Shown piece after piece: positions 7,836 through 16,755 of a stretch of DNA of 34,242 bases. Location of the stretch: assembly GCF_002154695.1 (NCBI RefSeq), contig NZ_MTAV01000051.1:1-34242 (forward strand). The letters run 5' to 3'. The notes beneath the pieces are model-generated. The model ran no database searches and had not been told where the DNA came from. It was given only the letters and a program-made list of their open reading frames with translations. The position numbers were made by a program, and so were the translations under genes. This DNA comes from Nostoc sp. T09. Lineage in GTDB: Bacteria; Cyanobacteriota; Cyanobacteriia; Cyanobacteriales; Nostocaceae. How positions within the stretch are numbered: the stretch's first letter is position 1; each line of letters opens with the position of its first letter.

Positions 7836-8693
7836 ATGACTCAAACCATCTATAGCTATCAACAGCTGCAATACAAATCCATAGCTCGACTTAAGCAAAT
7901 CTACAACGACATCATCTGCACTGTTGAGGTACTTGACAAGCGGTGCAAGGATGCCTGGATTAATGCGATCGCTGAGTATCAAGCTAGCAAGGTTCAGACA
8001 GTTGTTGATGCTGTCTCTGACGAACAAGCCACAGACCAAGCTGAACTCGACCACTACATTGCTGATCAAGCCGAAGCTATAGCCCCGCAACTGACAACAG
8101 TAGAAATCAACTTCTACCACCATGAAGTTTATATAAATAAGCAATTCATAGCTTATATCGCCTACGATATTGATGAATTTGTTATGCAACCTTGGTTGGT
8201 TATGGTTAACGGCAAAGAGATTTTCCGGGGCACCACATCTGCCAAATGCTTGCGCTACATTCAATGGCATTACCAGGACGGCACACTCAACCCATCAAAC
8301 CAAGTTGAACTGGCTGAAGTCCCAGAAGTCCCGACAATTCTAAAAATCTCGTTTTATGAGCAAGAGGCATTTGTCGGTGAACAACTGATAGCTAGGATTA
8401 GCTACGACTACGGAAATTACGAGAACCTATACTGGCGGGTGATGATTAACGGTAATGAGATTTTCCGAGATATTAGCCCAGCTAGATGCCACAGTTACAT
8501 CAAACAACAGTACCAGCTAGGTAAACTCCCATTACTAGAGCAGTTAGAACCTTTGTTATCAAAGATCAACTCTTTGACCACGACTGATGCATATTTGCGA
8601 TACCAACTACTTGAACATCTTACCCCTAGAGAATGGCGATCGCTTCTTTCGTGTTCAGCCCAACCACAAGTTCAAGAACTGGTAACAGTCTAA
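7836..8693 (+). CDS. Unknown protein with a SAP-like N-terminus and a duplicated ~64-residue domain
   Basis: I do not recognise a named family. I start at ATG 7836 (285 residues), behind an AGGAAA ribosome site; a frame extension to 7764 runs through the HIP1 hairpin. The N-terminus ('RLKQIYNDIICTVEVLDKRC' then 'WINAI') resembles a SAP/LEM-like helix pair used for nucleic-acid binding. Two similar modules follow: one with 'INFYHHEVYINKQFIAYIAYD' and 'VNGKEIFRGTTSAKCLRYI', and one with 'ISFYEQEAFVGEQLIARISYD' and 'INGNEIFRDISPARCHSYI'. Both are predicted mixed alpha/beta domains. The C-terminus is helical ('HLTPREWRSLL'). A perfect hairpin terminator begins within its stop codon. Function is unknown; a DNA-associated role for the element is only a guess. 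Confidence 0.75.
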   Translation: MTQTIYSYQQLQYKSIARLKQIYNDIICTVEVLDKRCKDAWINAIAEYQASKVQTVVDAVSDEQATDQAELDHYIADQAEAIAPQLTTVEINFYHHEVYINKQFIAYIAYDIDEFVMQPWLVMVNGKEIFRGTTSAKCLRYIQWHYQDGTLNPSNQVELAEVPEVPTILKISFYEQEAFVGEQLIARISYDYGNYENLYWRVMINGNEIFRDISPARCHSYIKQQYQLGKLPLLEQLEPLLSKINSLTTTDAYLRYQLLEHLTPREWRSLLSCSAQPQVQELVTV

Positions 8694-8742
8694 AACCAAC
8701 AGTGGGCAGCAGTACAAATTGCTGCCCACTGTTGGTTTATTT
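8693..8742 (+). terminator. Rho-independent terminator with a perfect 19-bp stem
   Basis: Bases 8693-8711 and 8720-8738 are exact reverse complements around an 8-base loop (GTACAAAT), followed by TTTATTTT. The left arm starts at the last base of the TAA stop of the preceding gene. The rest of the spacer to 8948 shows no feature I can identify. Confidence 0.85.
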
Positions 8743-8948
8743 TCTGAAAAAAGATAGTGCGTAAGCATTGCCTAACGTTCGCATAGGTTCTGGCATAGCC
8801 AACACACCAGAATAGAAGTTATCGCTTGATGACATTGTTAATCTGCAATTGACTAGCATAGCCATCTTTATTTACAAAACTTAAAAAAATTGTAGCGGCA
8901 TTGCAATCATGCCGCGATAGTTTCATGCGCCAAAATTTGGAGAAAGTA

Positions 8949-9266
8949 ATGAGTGCTATTGTCTCCTCTCACAAAATATCTGTGCTTGTCATATTGCGAC
9001 GAGAGTATCTGGAAATTACTGGTAACTTCTGTGCTGCCAAGTTGATTGAGTATTTTAGACATTGGACAAAGTGGAAGCTGAAAAATCATCGCACTCCTTG
9101 GGTTTATCAACCACTCAAGAAAATCTATGCTGACCTCATGGGTGAACATAGCTTACACGTTATTAGGAGTGCGATCGCTCTACTTGAGACTATAGGTATT
9201 ATCGAAAAGCAGAAAAATCCAGGCAATGGGCAAGATAAAACTTGGCAGTATATAATTACACTTTGA
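8949..9266 (+). CDS. Winged-helix-like protein, N-terminal half of a frameshifted gene
   Basis: This 105-residue piece starts at ATG 8949 behind GGAGAAAG; the same frame is open upstream to 8901 but without a ribosome site. The stretch 'WVYQPLKKIYADLMGEHSLHVI' followed by 'SAIALLETIGIIEKQKN' has the look of a winged helix of the kind seen in plasmid and element replication or partition proteins. The frame ends CTT TGA at 9261-9266. A +1 shift at that point continues as 'DVLNQLLEHRKGK' into the next reading frame, which is open to 9957. I take the two as one gene of about 335 residues, either broken by one base or read by frameshifting. Confidence 0.7.
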   Translation: MSAIVSSHKISVLVILRREYLEITGNFCAAKLIEYFRHWTKWKLKNHRTPWVYQPLKKIYADLMGEHSLHVIRSAIALLETIGIIEKQKNPGNGQDKTWQYIITL

Positions 9267-9282
9267 TGTACTCAATCAGCTA

Positions 9283-9957
9283 TTGGAACATCGCAAGGGC
9301 AAAACTGAACCTTCCAAATTCACTGTAGAATCACATCTTAGATCAGATCCTGAAACTTCTAAGCCACAACAACATGCTGTTGAGGAAAAAAACCATGAAG
9401 ACGTGGAAGAAGAGGTTCTATTACTCCAAACCAAGATTTGTGATTACGCCCAAAAGTCAGTTCGTCAAAGTCCACAATCACAGCAAACCCAGATTACTCA
9501 CTTGGCTGATGAATCAGAACCTGATGACTCAACTGACGAGATAGATCCTGATGAAGACATATTTTCCGAGGCGGAAGTTGAAGTCGATTCAAGTATGGAT
9601 AAGCCCAGCAAGCGCGAGATTGCAGATATCTGCACTGAGTTACGGCGACTGCGAATTAACCCTGAACCTTGTTTGGGGGTGATGAAGAAATATTGGGTGA
9701 ATGTGCAAGGTGCGATCGCACGAGTGAAAGAAGCAATTCATGATGGATGGTGCGATAATCCGACTGGGTTGTTTATCAATAGCTGCAAGAGTGGAGCGAA
9801 GGGTAAAAATACAGTAACCTCGGATGTGAGCGCTTGGTTTGAGTGGGCGAGGCAGCAGAGGATTGCGATCGCAATGTCACAGGGAGTAGTTTATACTCCA
9901 GAGGGGCAGGCTGTAGCAGTTAAAGAAATGATGCAGAGATATCCACTAAAAGAGTAA
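9283..9957 (+). CDS. C-terminal half of the frameshifted HTH-like gene
   Basis: This frame is open from 9256, with TTG at 9283 the only nearby candidate start, and neither has a good ribosome site. That supports reading it as the continuation of 8949-9266. It has an acidic low-complexity middle ('DESEPDDSTDEIDPDEDIF') and then a conserved-looking C-terminal region ('SKREIADICTELRRLRINPE', 'AIARVKEAIHDGWCDNPTGLF'). I cannot name the family. Similar helical tails occur in accessory proteins of cyanobacterial elements, from memory. If translated alone it would lack the winged-helix part. Confidence 0.6.
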   Translation: MEHRKGKTEPSKFTVESHLRSDPETSKPQQHAVEEKNHEDVEEEVLLLQTKICDYAQKSVRQSPQSQQTQITHLADESEPDDSTDEIDPDEDIFSEAEVEVDSSMDKPSKREIADICTELRRLRINPEPCLGVMKKYWVNVQGAIARVKEAIHDGWCDNPTGLFINSCKSGAKGKNTVTSDVSAWFEWARQQRIAIAMSQGVVYTPEGQAVAVKEMMQRYPLKE

Positions 9958-10052
9958 ATGAAGCTCCTGCCTTTTTTGACTAATTCATTTTCTGGTGTTG
10001 TACTGCGATATCTTGAGCTATTGAAAATCTCGTTAAGGAATTTACCACAGTG

Positions 10053-11090
10053 ATGGCAAAGAAGCTGAAAGAAGCAATGCTCTATCAAAAACAGCAGGAT
10101 AGGCGTGTTTTTTGTCAACTATGTCCCCATTATTGTGTGATCGATGAGGGCAAAAGAGGCATTTGTCAGGTACGAGAAAATCAAGATGGATTGCTTTATT
10201 CGTTGGTTTATGGTCGCACAGTAACTCAAAATATAGACGGAGTTGAGAAAAAACCCTTATTTCATTTCTATCCTGGTTCAAAAACATATTCTTTAGCAAC
10301 GGCTGGGTGTAATTTTCATTGCCAATACTGTACTAATTGGCAAGTGTCCCAAATGTCAGTAGAGGAATTTGCAGAGTGTGGTGTTGAAGCTACTCCTGAG
10401 AAAATTGTCAGCACAGCAATTGAAGCGGGTTGTCAAAGTATTGCCTATACCTATGTCGAACCAACTATTTTTTTTGAATATATTCATGAAATTGCTAGTT
10501 TAGCTCACAGTTATGGTCTATTTAATTTGTTTAAAACTAACGGTTTTATGACCGCAGAAATGCTAAAAATATGTCACCCTTATTTGAATGCAGCCAATGT
10601 GGATTTAAAAGCTTTTCGAGACAAAACTTATCGGCAGATGGGAGGTAGTTTACAACCTGTCCTTGATAGCCTTAAGCTTATGAAATCGCTGGGAATTTGG
10701 TTAGAGATAACTACAGTTATTATTCCTGGAATTAACGACGAACCAGAAGAATTAGCAGATATTGCTGAATTTATTGCTCAAGAGTTAGGAATAGATGTTC
10801 CCTGGCATATTACAAGATTTTTTCCTGCTTACAAAATGGAGAATGTACAACCTACACCATTAGAAATTTTATATGAAGCCCGTGATATTGGGCTGGGAAA
10901 AGGATTGCAATATGTTTATTTTGGTAATTTTTTAGGTAGAGGAAATCAGGATACAGTTTGTCCTACTTGTAAACAATTGTTAATTCAACGTCGTGGTTTT
11001 GAGTTAATAGAAAATTTAATGCAGAGTAATCAATGCCCATTTTGTGAAACATTAATTCCTGGCGTTGGTTTATGCCATCAAGTATCCTAG
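10053..11090 (+). CDS. amrS: AmmeMemoRadiSam-type radical SAM enzyme (AmrS-like)
   Basis: The product (345 residues from ATG 10053, or 346 from the GTG just before it) is a radical SAM protein with 'CNFHCQYCTNWQVSQ' as the [4Fe-4S]/SAM motif. The N-terminal cysteine group 'CQLCPHYCVIDEGKRGICQV' is characteristic of the AmrS family, found with MEMO1-like and AMMECR1-like proteins. Further family signs are 'LFKTNGFM', 'ANVDLKAF' and 'ITTVIIPGINDEPEEL'. The C-terminus carries two CxxC pairs ('CPTC', 'CPFC'). AAGGAA at 10035-10040 is the likely ribosome site. The other two AmmeMemoRadiSam components are not nearby. Its end overlaps by 21 bases the convergent vWA-WD40 gene. Its substrate is unknown. 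Confidence 0.88.
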   Translation: MAKKLKEAMLYQKQQDRRVFCQLCPHYCVIDEGKRGICQVRENQDGLLYSLVYGRTVTQNIDGVEKKPLFHFYPGSKTYSLATAGCNFHCQYCTNWQVSQMSVEEFAECGVEATPEKIVSTAIEAGCQSIAYTYVEPTIFFEYIHEIASLAHSYGLFNLFKTNGFMTAEMLKICHPYLNAANVDLKAFRDKTYRQMGGSLQPVLDSLKLMKSLGIWLEITTVIIPGINDEPEELADIAEFIAQELGIDVPWHITRFFPAYKMENVQPTPLEILYEARDIGLGKGLQYVYFGNFLGRGNQDTVCPTCKQLLIQRRGFELIENLMQSNQCPFCETLIPGVGLCHQVS

Positions 11091-13385
11091 TATTTGCCCT
11101 AAATCTGCTGTTTGTTCGGCATCTATGTATGAATATCGTTCGCATAAATTAGCAATAGCTGGTTTTACTTGCATATTAGGATATTGCACAAATAATCCCC
11201 GCAATCCTGGCACACGAGATAGTTGTACTTCAGCACCAAACCAAGGATGAGTTAGTAATAGAATAATTGGTTCTAGTCCACTTTCATCTAGTAAATTAGT
11301 GCGGATGGCATTAGCTAATTTTAAACTTCTCAGTTCATTGGCTGGTGACATTGCGTGATATGTCCAAATTTCTACTAAATCCTGGGGATTCTCCAGTTGC
11401 AATATTTGTTCTTGCTCTTCGCCAGTGCTAATCAATACTACGGGTATGTCTGCTTGTCGTAAAAAGTTAGCCACTGCAAATGCAGCTATGCGGGTAATGG
11501 CTTCAATGGGGCCAAAAACAGGGGGACTTACATCTAAAAGTAGTACGGTAGGACGCAAACGGGGTGGTTCAGCTAGTTCGCGGGTGCGAAATAATAATTC
11601 TCCTCGTTGGTAACGATAGTTAAGTACTGTTTGGGGTAAGGCTAATTGAGTGGGAAGCAACGAACTCCAATCAGTGCGGCTGGATGTTTCTACACCACTG
11701 ACTTGACCTCGTTCTGCGCCAGGAGTATTGCCAATGGAGCGTCCTGTATGGTCGCCAAAACAAACGCGCATCCCTAATAATTGGCGTTGTAGGAAATTTA
11801 AAGCTGGTAAATTTGGGATACGGGAAAGTAACCGTAGGGGTAAAGCTGGTTCTGCGGCGACGGCTTGCTCACCTAGAATGGTGAGTAGGGATAACAGTTG
11901 CTCATCAATTAGTTTAGCTGCTTCTTGTAATAGAGAGATAGGCGGAGGTGGGGCTTGTGGTTCGATGGGTTCTCCTGCTAATCCAGCTTGAAGGGCGTTG
12001 CTAATTTCTTTGGGTGATATACCCGATGGTGGTTCCCAGCCAGGGAAGGGAATTTTATGAAGTAGTAAAGCAACTAATCCAATGCGAGCAGGTGCAGACC
12101 AACGTAGGGCGATTAATTCAGAAATTTCGGTATTTTTTGCTAGTTGAGCGAGGGGATTATCTACGGGTTGACCACCTGTGAGCTTGAGGAGGTCTTGGAT
12201 GAGGGATAATGGGGCATAAATTCCCAGTCGGTGCATTTGGGCTAGGGCTGTGGGGAGTAGGCGGAAGTGACTGGGTAAAGGCGGAGTAGCATTTGGATCA
12301 AAGGTAGTGACCGTTTGGTTGGGTAATAGGTGGCGAACGTCCCAGAGATAGAAATAGTCATTTAAATGGCTAGAGGCAAGGAATGCACCATCAGGTGACC
12401 AAGCAACTCTTACAGCGTATGCACCTGCATCTAGGCATGAGAACTTCTCTAGTTCTTTGCCAGTTCGAGTATCCCATATCCGAATTGTACTGTCATTAGA
12501 TGTTGAAGCAAGCAAGTATCCATTGGGTGACCAGACAACACATTTGACTGACCCTAAATGATTGTTACAGTGCAGAAGTTGAGAGTGAGTCTCAAAATTC
12601 CAAACGTATATACTAGCGTTTGTGTATCCCTCACAACCAAATGCTACATATTTGCCATTTGGTGACCACTGAAGAGTGAATACATTTTGATAACCATTCA
12701 AGGAAGTTACTTCTTCTCCTGTCTTGGCATTCCATATTCTAGAAGGCATACTAGCCCAACTGCCAGAAGCAATAAATTGTCCATCGGGTGACCAATCTAC
12801 TGCCCATGTTGAAGCACCACAATTAAGAGTTCGCAGACATTGAGCGCTATTGATATCCCAAATACAAATAAAATTGTCATTAAAAGCAGATGCTAGAAGT
12901 TTCCCATCAGGTGACCAGCTTAATTTGGGAACTTGTGTAGTATGACCGTGAAAGCGTTTGAGGCACACTCCAGTGGTAGCATCCCAAATACGTACAATGG
13001 CATCGTTCGAGCCAGTTGCAAGTAAATTTTCCTGGGGGGAGCAGGCAATATCCTTGATTACAGAACAGCCTTGATCGGTACTTTGCCAGATGGGTAAACC
13101 TGTTTGCAAGTCGTAACAGTGCAGTTGACCCTGAGAGTTTCCCGTAACTATGCTACGCCCACCTGGGAGCAGGGCAACTCCACGACCAGAAGTATTAGAT
13201 TGACCATAACTATGAGAGTAAAACCTATTACTACTTGTATCAGATTCATTTCTACCAATTATCCCCAAGCAGTGTCCTGTTGCCCCAGATAAATAAGGAA
13301 CCCATAAAGGACGAGTTATTTGTTCTACTTTTATCCCTACAGTTGCAGCTTGACGAGTGAGGTAGGTTTCTATTGTTTCTCTCAT
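11070..13385 (-). CDS. WD40-vWA fusion protein of an FtsH-vWA-MoxR ternary system
   Basis: This 771-residue protein has seven or so WD40 blades at about residues 65-350 ('WSPDGKLLASAFND', 'TIRIWDTRTGK'), a helical linker (370-600) and a C-terminal von Willebrand A domain (about 612-771). In the vWA domain the metal site is degenerate: Asp618 and Ser620 in 'LLLDVSPPV' are kept, but the third MIDAS position is Pro622, and the usual 'TDG' loop reads 'THPWFG'. MoxR ATPases are known to act with vWA partners, the vWA binding substrates that the ATPase remodels. Here the partners would be 17916-19088 and 20886-22868. It is the last gene of the minus-strand cluster, 16 bases after 13402-15027. AGGAGT precedes the ATG. 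Confidence 0.85.
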   Translation of the reverse strand: MRETIETYLTRQAATVGIKVEQITRPLWVPYLSGATGHCLGIIGRNESDTSSNRFYSHSYGQSNTSGRGVALLPGGRSIVTGNSQGQLHCYDLQTGLPIWQSTDQGCSVIKDIACSPQENLLATGSNDAIVRIWDATTGVCLKRFHGHTTQVPKLSWSPDGKLLASAFNDNFICIWDINSAQCLRTLNCGASTWAVDWSPDGQFIASGSWASMPSRIWNAKTGEEVTSLNGYQNVFTLQWSPNGKYVAFGCEGYTNASIYVWNFETHSQLLHCNNHLGSVKCVVWSPNGYLLASTSNDSTIRIWDTRTGKELEKFSCLDAGAYAVRVAWSPDGAFLASSHLNDYFYLWDVRHLLPNQTVTTFDPNATPPLPSHFRLLPTALAQMHRLGIYAPLSLIQDLLKLTGGQPVDNPLAQLAKNTEISELIALRWSAPARIGLVALLLHKIPFPGWEPPSGISPKEISNALQAGLAGEPIEPQAPPPPISLLQEAAKLIDEQLLSLLTILGEQAVAAEPALPLRLLSRIPNLPALNFLQRQLLGMRVCFGDHTGRSIGNTPGAERGQVSGVETSSRTDWSSLLPTQLALPQTVLNYRYQRGELLFRTRELAEPPRLRPTVLLLDVSPPVFGPIEAITRIAAFAVANFLRQADIPVVLISTGEEQEQILQLENPQDLVEIWTYHAMSPANELRSLKLANAIRTNLLDESGLEPIILLLTHPWFGAEVQLSRVPGLRGLFVQYPNMQVKPAIANLCERYSYIDAEQTADLGQILGYLMA

Positions 13386-13401
13386 TACTAATTACTCCTA
13401 C

Positions 13402-15027
13402 TTACTTACCACCCATTGCTATGCGTTCATACAAGCGCCCTGCTTGTCCTGGATAACCTGCTTTTTCTAGCAACGCGGCTGCTTTTACCAAATCTCCTTG
13501 CAATTCTGCTTGTTGCGCTTGCTCTAAAATTCCTACGCCTTCAACACGCTTTTTTTGCTTAGGCTTAAAAATACTTGCTATTCCTTTCTTTGTTTCTTGC
13601 GGCTGTAACTGCTGAGAAATACTATTGAGCAATTTCTTGGCTTGTGGTGAAAGTCCTTGTTGAACTTTTGGTGCTTCTCCTACCCACAGCACCCAAGCAG
13701 GGGTGATTTGTGCTGTGTTGAAGCGATAGCTTTGGTTTCTAGCTACAACAACGGCTGTTTGAGAATTAAGCTGAAAACGCTGTTGACGAGCTGCGTCGGG
13801 TAAAGGTGGATAAAAATCCATACCTAGTTCTATATAAAGCGCACCTGGACCAATGCAAACTAAAGGAATGCCTAAGGGGATTTGGGCTGGTAAGCCTCCA
13901 GGAGCAGTTAATAGGTGGTATCCTAGCCCTGGTAAGAGAAATGCCATTTCTCCTACAGGTCGCCCCATGAGTAGGTTACGTAGCCAGGATAGTTCAATAT
14001 CATCGAGTAAAATTGCATCAACTTGTCTACCTGTTCCGGGGCGAGGGACAAGTTGCACGGGGATAGGTGCTGGCGGTTGAGCTTTAGGAAGGGAAGGTGA
14101 TTGAGCTTGGGGAAGTTGAGGTGCGTCTAACAGTAGTGAACCATCTATTTGATTCCCGGTGATGGTTAGTCGCCAATTACCTACATCTGCGGTTCCTAAT
14201 ACCCAAATTTCTGATTCGGGGATCATTGGCTCAATTACACTAGGAGCTAAGGTTAAACGCTGACGCACATCTACTAAAATTCTGCCTCTGTCAGTATCGG
14301 TTGAGGCAGCTGCTACTGTGGTGTAAGGTAAGCTGGTTAAACGATGAACTAAAGCGGCAGGAATGGTACGGTTTCCTGTAGCTCGCAGTTGTATCAGTAA
14401 AACCCCTGAGGCTTGTTGTTGCTGATTATTTAGGGGTTGTTGCAGGGCTGGGGTTAGGGTTACTTCTAAACCTAAAGCTGTAGCACGGCGCAATATCCAG
14501 CTACCGAGAGAACCAGGGGTAATTACATCGAGAACATTAGCCCCGCGATAGCGGCTGGGAGGAAGGCTGGCTGATGCGAGTAATTCTGCTAAATCAACAA
14601 TAGCCCAGGAACTAACATCTACTTTTTCTGTATTGGTATTGTCTGCGGGTAAATCTCCTGATAAAGACAAGGCTACCCATTGCTGATTGTGACGGATAAA
14701 GGGACGACCCCCGGCTGTCCAGATGAGGGGGGTGATGGGTTGGTGAGCCACGGCTACTTCTACCCACCAAGTTCCCTGGGGACTACGACGAACAACGGCG
14801 GTTTCTGATAACCTGGTGCCGAAAACTGAGCCGAGAAAAGCCAAAACACTGTTGACGCTACGGAAACGCCCACCTGTTGATGTGTCTAATGAAGGTTGGG
14901 GAGTTGGTGTTTTTGGTGTTGGTGGTGCTGGGGTTGGCGTTTGGTTTTTTACAGGGGGGGTTGGTTGTGATGGAGGCTTTTCCTCTGGGGTTATCCGCCG
15001 AATTGTAAACTTTGGGGGGTCTGCCAT
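13402..15027 (-). CDS. Unassigned ternary-system partner protein with a Pro-rich N-terminus
   Basis: This 541-residue protein is not one I can name. Residues 14-47 are a proline/threonine-rich linker. A large beta-rich middle follows ('TWWVEVAVAHQPITPLIW', 'WAIVDLAELLASASLPPSRY', 'LLMGRPVGEMAFLLPGLGYH'). The last ~40 residues ('QQAELQGDLVKAAALLEKAG' then 'GRLYERIA') resemble a single TPR-like repeat, similar to the N-terminal repeats of the TPR-FGE proteins next door. Its place directly upstream of the vWA gene suggests it is one of the conserved accessory subunits seen in FtsH-vWA-MoxR systems (the 'fvmX' kinds, from memory). It has no membrane segments and no recognisable catalytic motif. 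Confidence 0.75.
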   Translation of the reverse strand: MADPPKFTIRRITPEEKPPSQPTPPVKNQTPTPAPPTPKTPTPQPSLDTSTGGRFRSVNSVLAFLGSVFGTRLSETAVVRRSPQGTWWVEVAVAHQPITPLIWTAGGRPFIRHNQQWVALSLSGDLPADNTNTEKVDVSSWAIVDLAELLASASLPPSRYRGANVLDVITPGSLGSWILRRATALGLEVTLTPALQQPLNNQQQQASGVLLIQLRATGNRTIPAALVHRLTSLPYTTVAAASTDTDRGRILVDVRQRLTLAPSVIEPMIPESEIWVLGTADVGNWRLTITGNQIDGSLLLDAPQLPQAQSPSLPKAQPPAPIPVQLVPRPGTGRQVDAILLDDIELSWLRNLLMGRPVGEMAFLLPGLGYHLLTAPGGLPAQIPLGIPLVCIGPGALYIELGMDFYPPLPDAARQQRFQLNSQTAVVVARNQSYRFNTAQITPAWVLWVGEAPKVQQGLSPQAKKLLNSISQQLQPQETKKGIASIFKPKQKKRVEGVGILEQAQQAELQGDLVKAAALLEKAGYPGQAGRLYERIAMGGK

Positions 15028-15246
15028 GCCTACTATAAAAGATGAGACATTTTTCTACTTTAGCCAGAGAATTACTCCAACTAGCTTTTATTTACGAGAA
15101 ATTCTATACATTTATTTTAGTGGTCAACCACGAAAGTTTTGGTAAATTAATTTTCCCTGCTTTATTTAGTCTTAGTAATGTAGCGAAAATCCAAAAAAAA
15201 ATTTTTAAGAAGTGCAAAAGGGGAAAAAGAGGAAAAGAGTAAAGGG

Positions 15247-16755
15247 TTAAGTCCTCCCAACCACGCCACAAACTCGAAAACCAACATCATCGTTGAAGCT
15301 GATGCGCCAGGTATCGTCGAAGCGGTACGCAGAGCGGCAATACCCAGAATTATTGAGCCACGAGCCGCCCCGCAGTACAGGAGAATAATTATTATTACTA
15401 TTTTTTAGCACAAGGACGGAAGCGTTTGGCGTTCCTTCATAGTTGTTATGCATTGGGTCTGCACACAATTCCCAGACATTCCCATGCATATCATATATGC
15501 CAAAGCTGTTGGGGGGAAAACTGCCGACAGGGGTCGTTTGTTCTCGATATTCTCCTGCTGGTTCTTCGGCATAGGTATAGCTAGCAGCATCATAATTAGC
15601 TAAATCACCGCTAATAGTCTCTCCATAGTGAAATGGTGTGGTGGTTCCCGCACGGCAGGCATATTCCCATTCGGCTTCGCTCGGTAATCTGTATTCTTTG
15701 CCTGTGGCTTTCGATAACCTGGCACAAAATTCTCTTGCATCTTTCCAGAAGACACACTCTACTGGGTGATTCTCCCCTTTGAATATTGAAGGGTCTGGGT
15801 TTAAATCTCGCTCAACTTTGGGCAGCTTTGCCACAGCACGCCATTGTGCTTGGGTGACTTGATATTTGCCCATGTAGAACGGTTGCACTGTCACTTGATG
15901 TTGCGGTCTTTCTCTGTTGAGGCTATTGTCTGGCGAACCCATCATAAAGGTTCCACCTGGTATGTAGACCATTTCTAACTCAATGCCATTCCCCAAGGGT
16001 TCACTGAAATATTGAGCTTGTTGCCAAACTCGGTTGATGATTTCTCCTTTGCTGTTGACAGTCACTACCTCAAATTCATCGGTGGCTAATTCATCTACTG
16101 GTTCTTGTTTGGGTACTCCTGTGGCATCTTTGAATGTGGTAATTGCCCATTGTTCCCATTGTTGGCAGATGTTGGGCATCTTTGCTTTATATGCTGTGGC
16201 GTATATCAGGGCTGTTAAGTCTGGTCTGGTTAATACTTGGGCTATTTTTAATGCCCATTGATATAAGTGCTGTTGTGATGGGGTCAGCAGTTTGAGTAAT
16301 GGATTTAATTGTTCTCTTAGTATGAGGGCGCTTTCAGCTTTTTTATTACTGCTGGCTTGGCAACGGGCGGTAATTAACTGTATTTCTAAGGCTTGAATTT
16401 CTGTTTGGGCTACAAAGTTGGTTAATTGTGCCTGAACCCGATATATCTGCTGCAGGCTATCTACATATATCCAGGCGGCTTTGAGAGTGTCGTTGGCTTG
16501 GAGATAGCAGTCGGCGGCGGCTTGGGGTTGTTGAGCTTTTTGGTAGTAATGGGCAGCTTTTGACCAGTTTTGGGTTTGTTGGTAGCAATGGGCGGCTTTT
16601 GCCCAGTTCCCTAGTTGTTCGTAGGTGATGGCGGCTTGGTGGTATTCTCCGATTTGTTCCCAAAGGCGACAGGCTTCTGCTAGCCATCCCGCTTGCTGGT
16701 AGCAGGCTGCGGCTTTTTGCAGGAGTTGTTTTGTTTCTTGGGGGGATGGGTTCAC
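15247..16755 (-). CDS. TPR-FGE (C-type lectin fold) protein 1, candidate DGR target
   Basis: The 502-residue product has TPR-like helical repeats at about 8-110 ('AAACYQQAGWLAEACRLWEQ'), a helical middle, and a formylglycine-generating-enzyme-like domain at about 258-498 ('EMVYIPGGTFMMGSP', 'YRLPSEAEWEYACRAGTTTP', 'IYDMHGNVWELCAD', 'LRGGSW'). This fold is used both by true FGE enzymes and by ligand-binding C-type lectin proteins, including targets of diversity-generating retroelements. The last ~40 residues differ at nearly every codon from the paralog at 19384-20889, while the flanking parts are well conserved. The start is GTG, overlapping the preceding stop by four bases. The likely role is target recognition, not sulfatase maturation. 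Confidence 0.87.
   Translation of the reverse strand: MNPSPQETKQLLQKAAACYQQAGWLAEACRLWEQIGEYHQAAITYEQLGNWAKAAHCYQQTQNWSKAAHYYQKAQQPQAAADCYLQANDTLKAAWIYVDSLQQIYRVQAQLTNFVAQTEIQALEIQLITARCQASSNKKAESALILREQLNPLLKLLTPSQQHLYQWALKIAQVLTRPDLTALIYATAYKAKMPNICQQWEQWAITTFKDATGVPKQEPVDELATDEFEVVTVNSKGEIINRVWQQAQYFSEPLGNGIELEMVYIPGGTFMMGSPDNSLNRERPQHQVTVQPFYMGKYQVTQAQWRAVAKLPKVERDLNPDPSIFKGENHPVECVFWKDAREFCARLSKATGKEYRLPSEAEWEYACRAGTTTPFHYGETISGDLANYDAASYTYAEEPAGEYREQTTPVGSFPPNSFGIYDMHGNVWELCADPMHNNYEGTPNASVLVLKNSNNNYSPVLRGGSWLNNSGYCRSAYRFDDTWRISFNDDVGFRVCGVVGRT

Noticed and set aside
7818-8270. 150-codon minus-strand frame
   Set aside because: Antisense shadow of the duplicated-domain gene, whose repeats and terminator support the plus strand.
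10053-11090. Radical SAM gene as part of the nif pathway
   Set aside because: The Cys pattern is that of AmrS, not of NifB or other nif proteins, and it lies inside the element.
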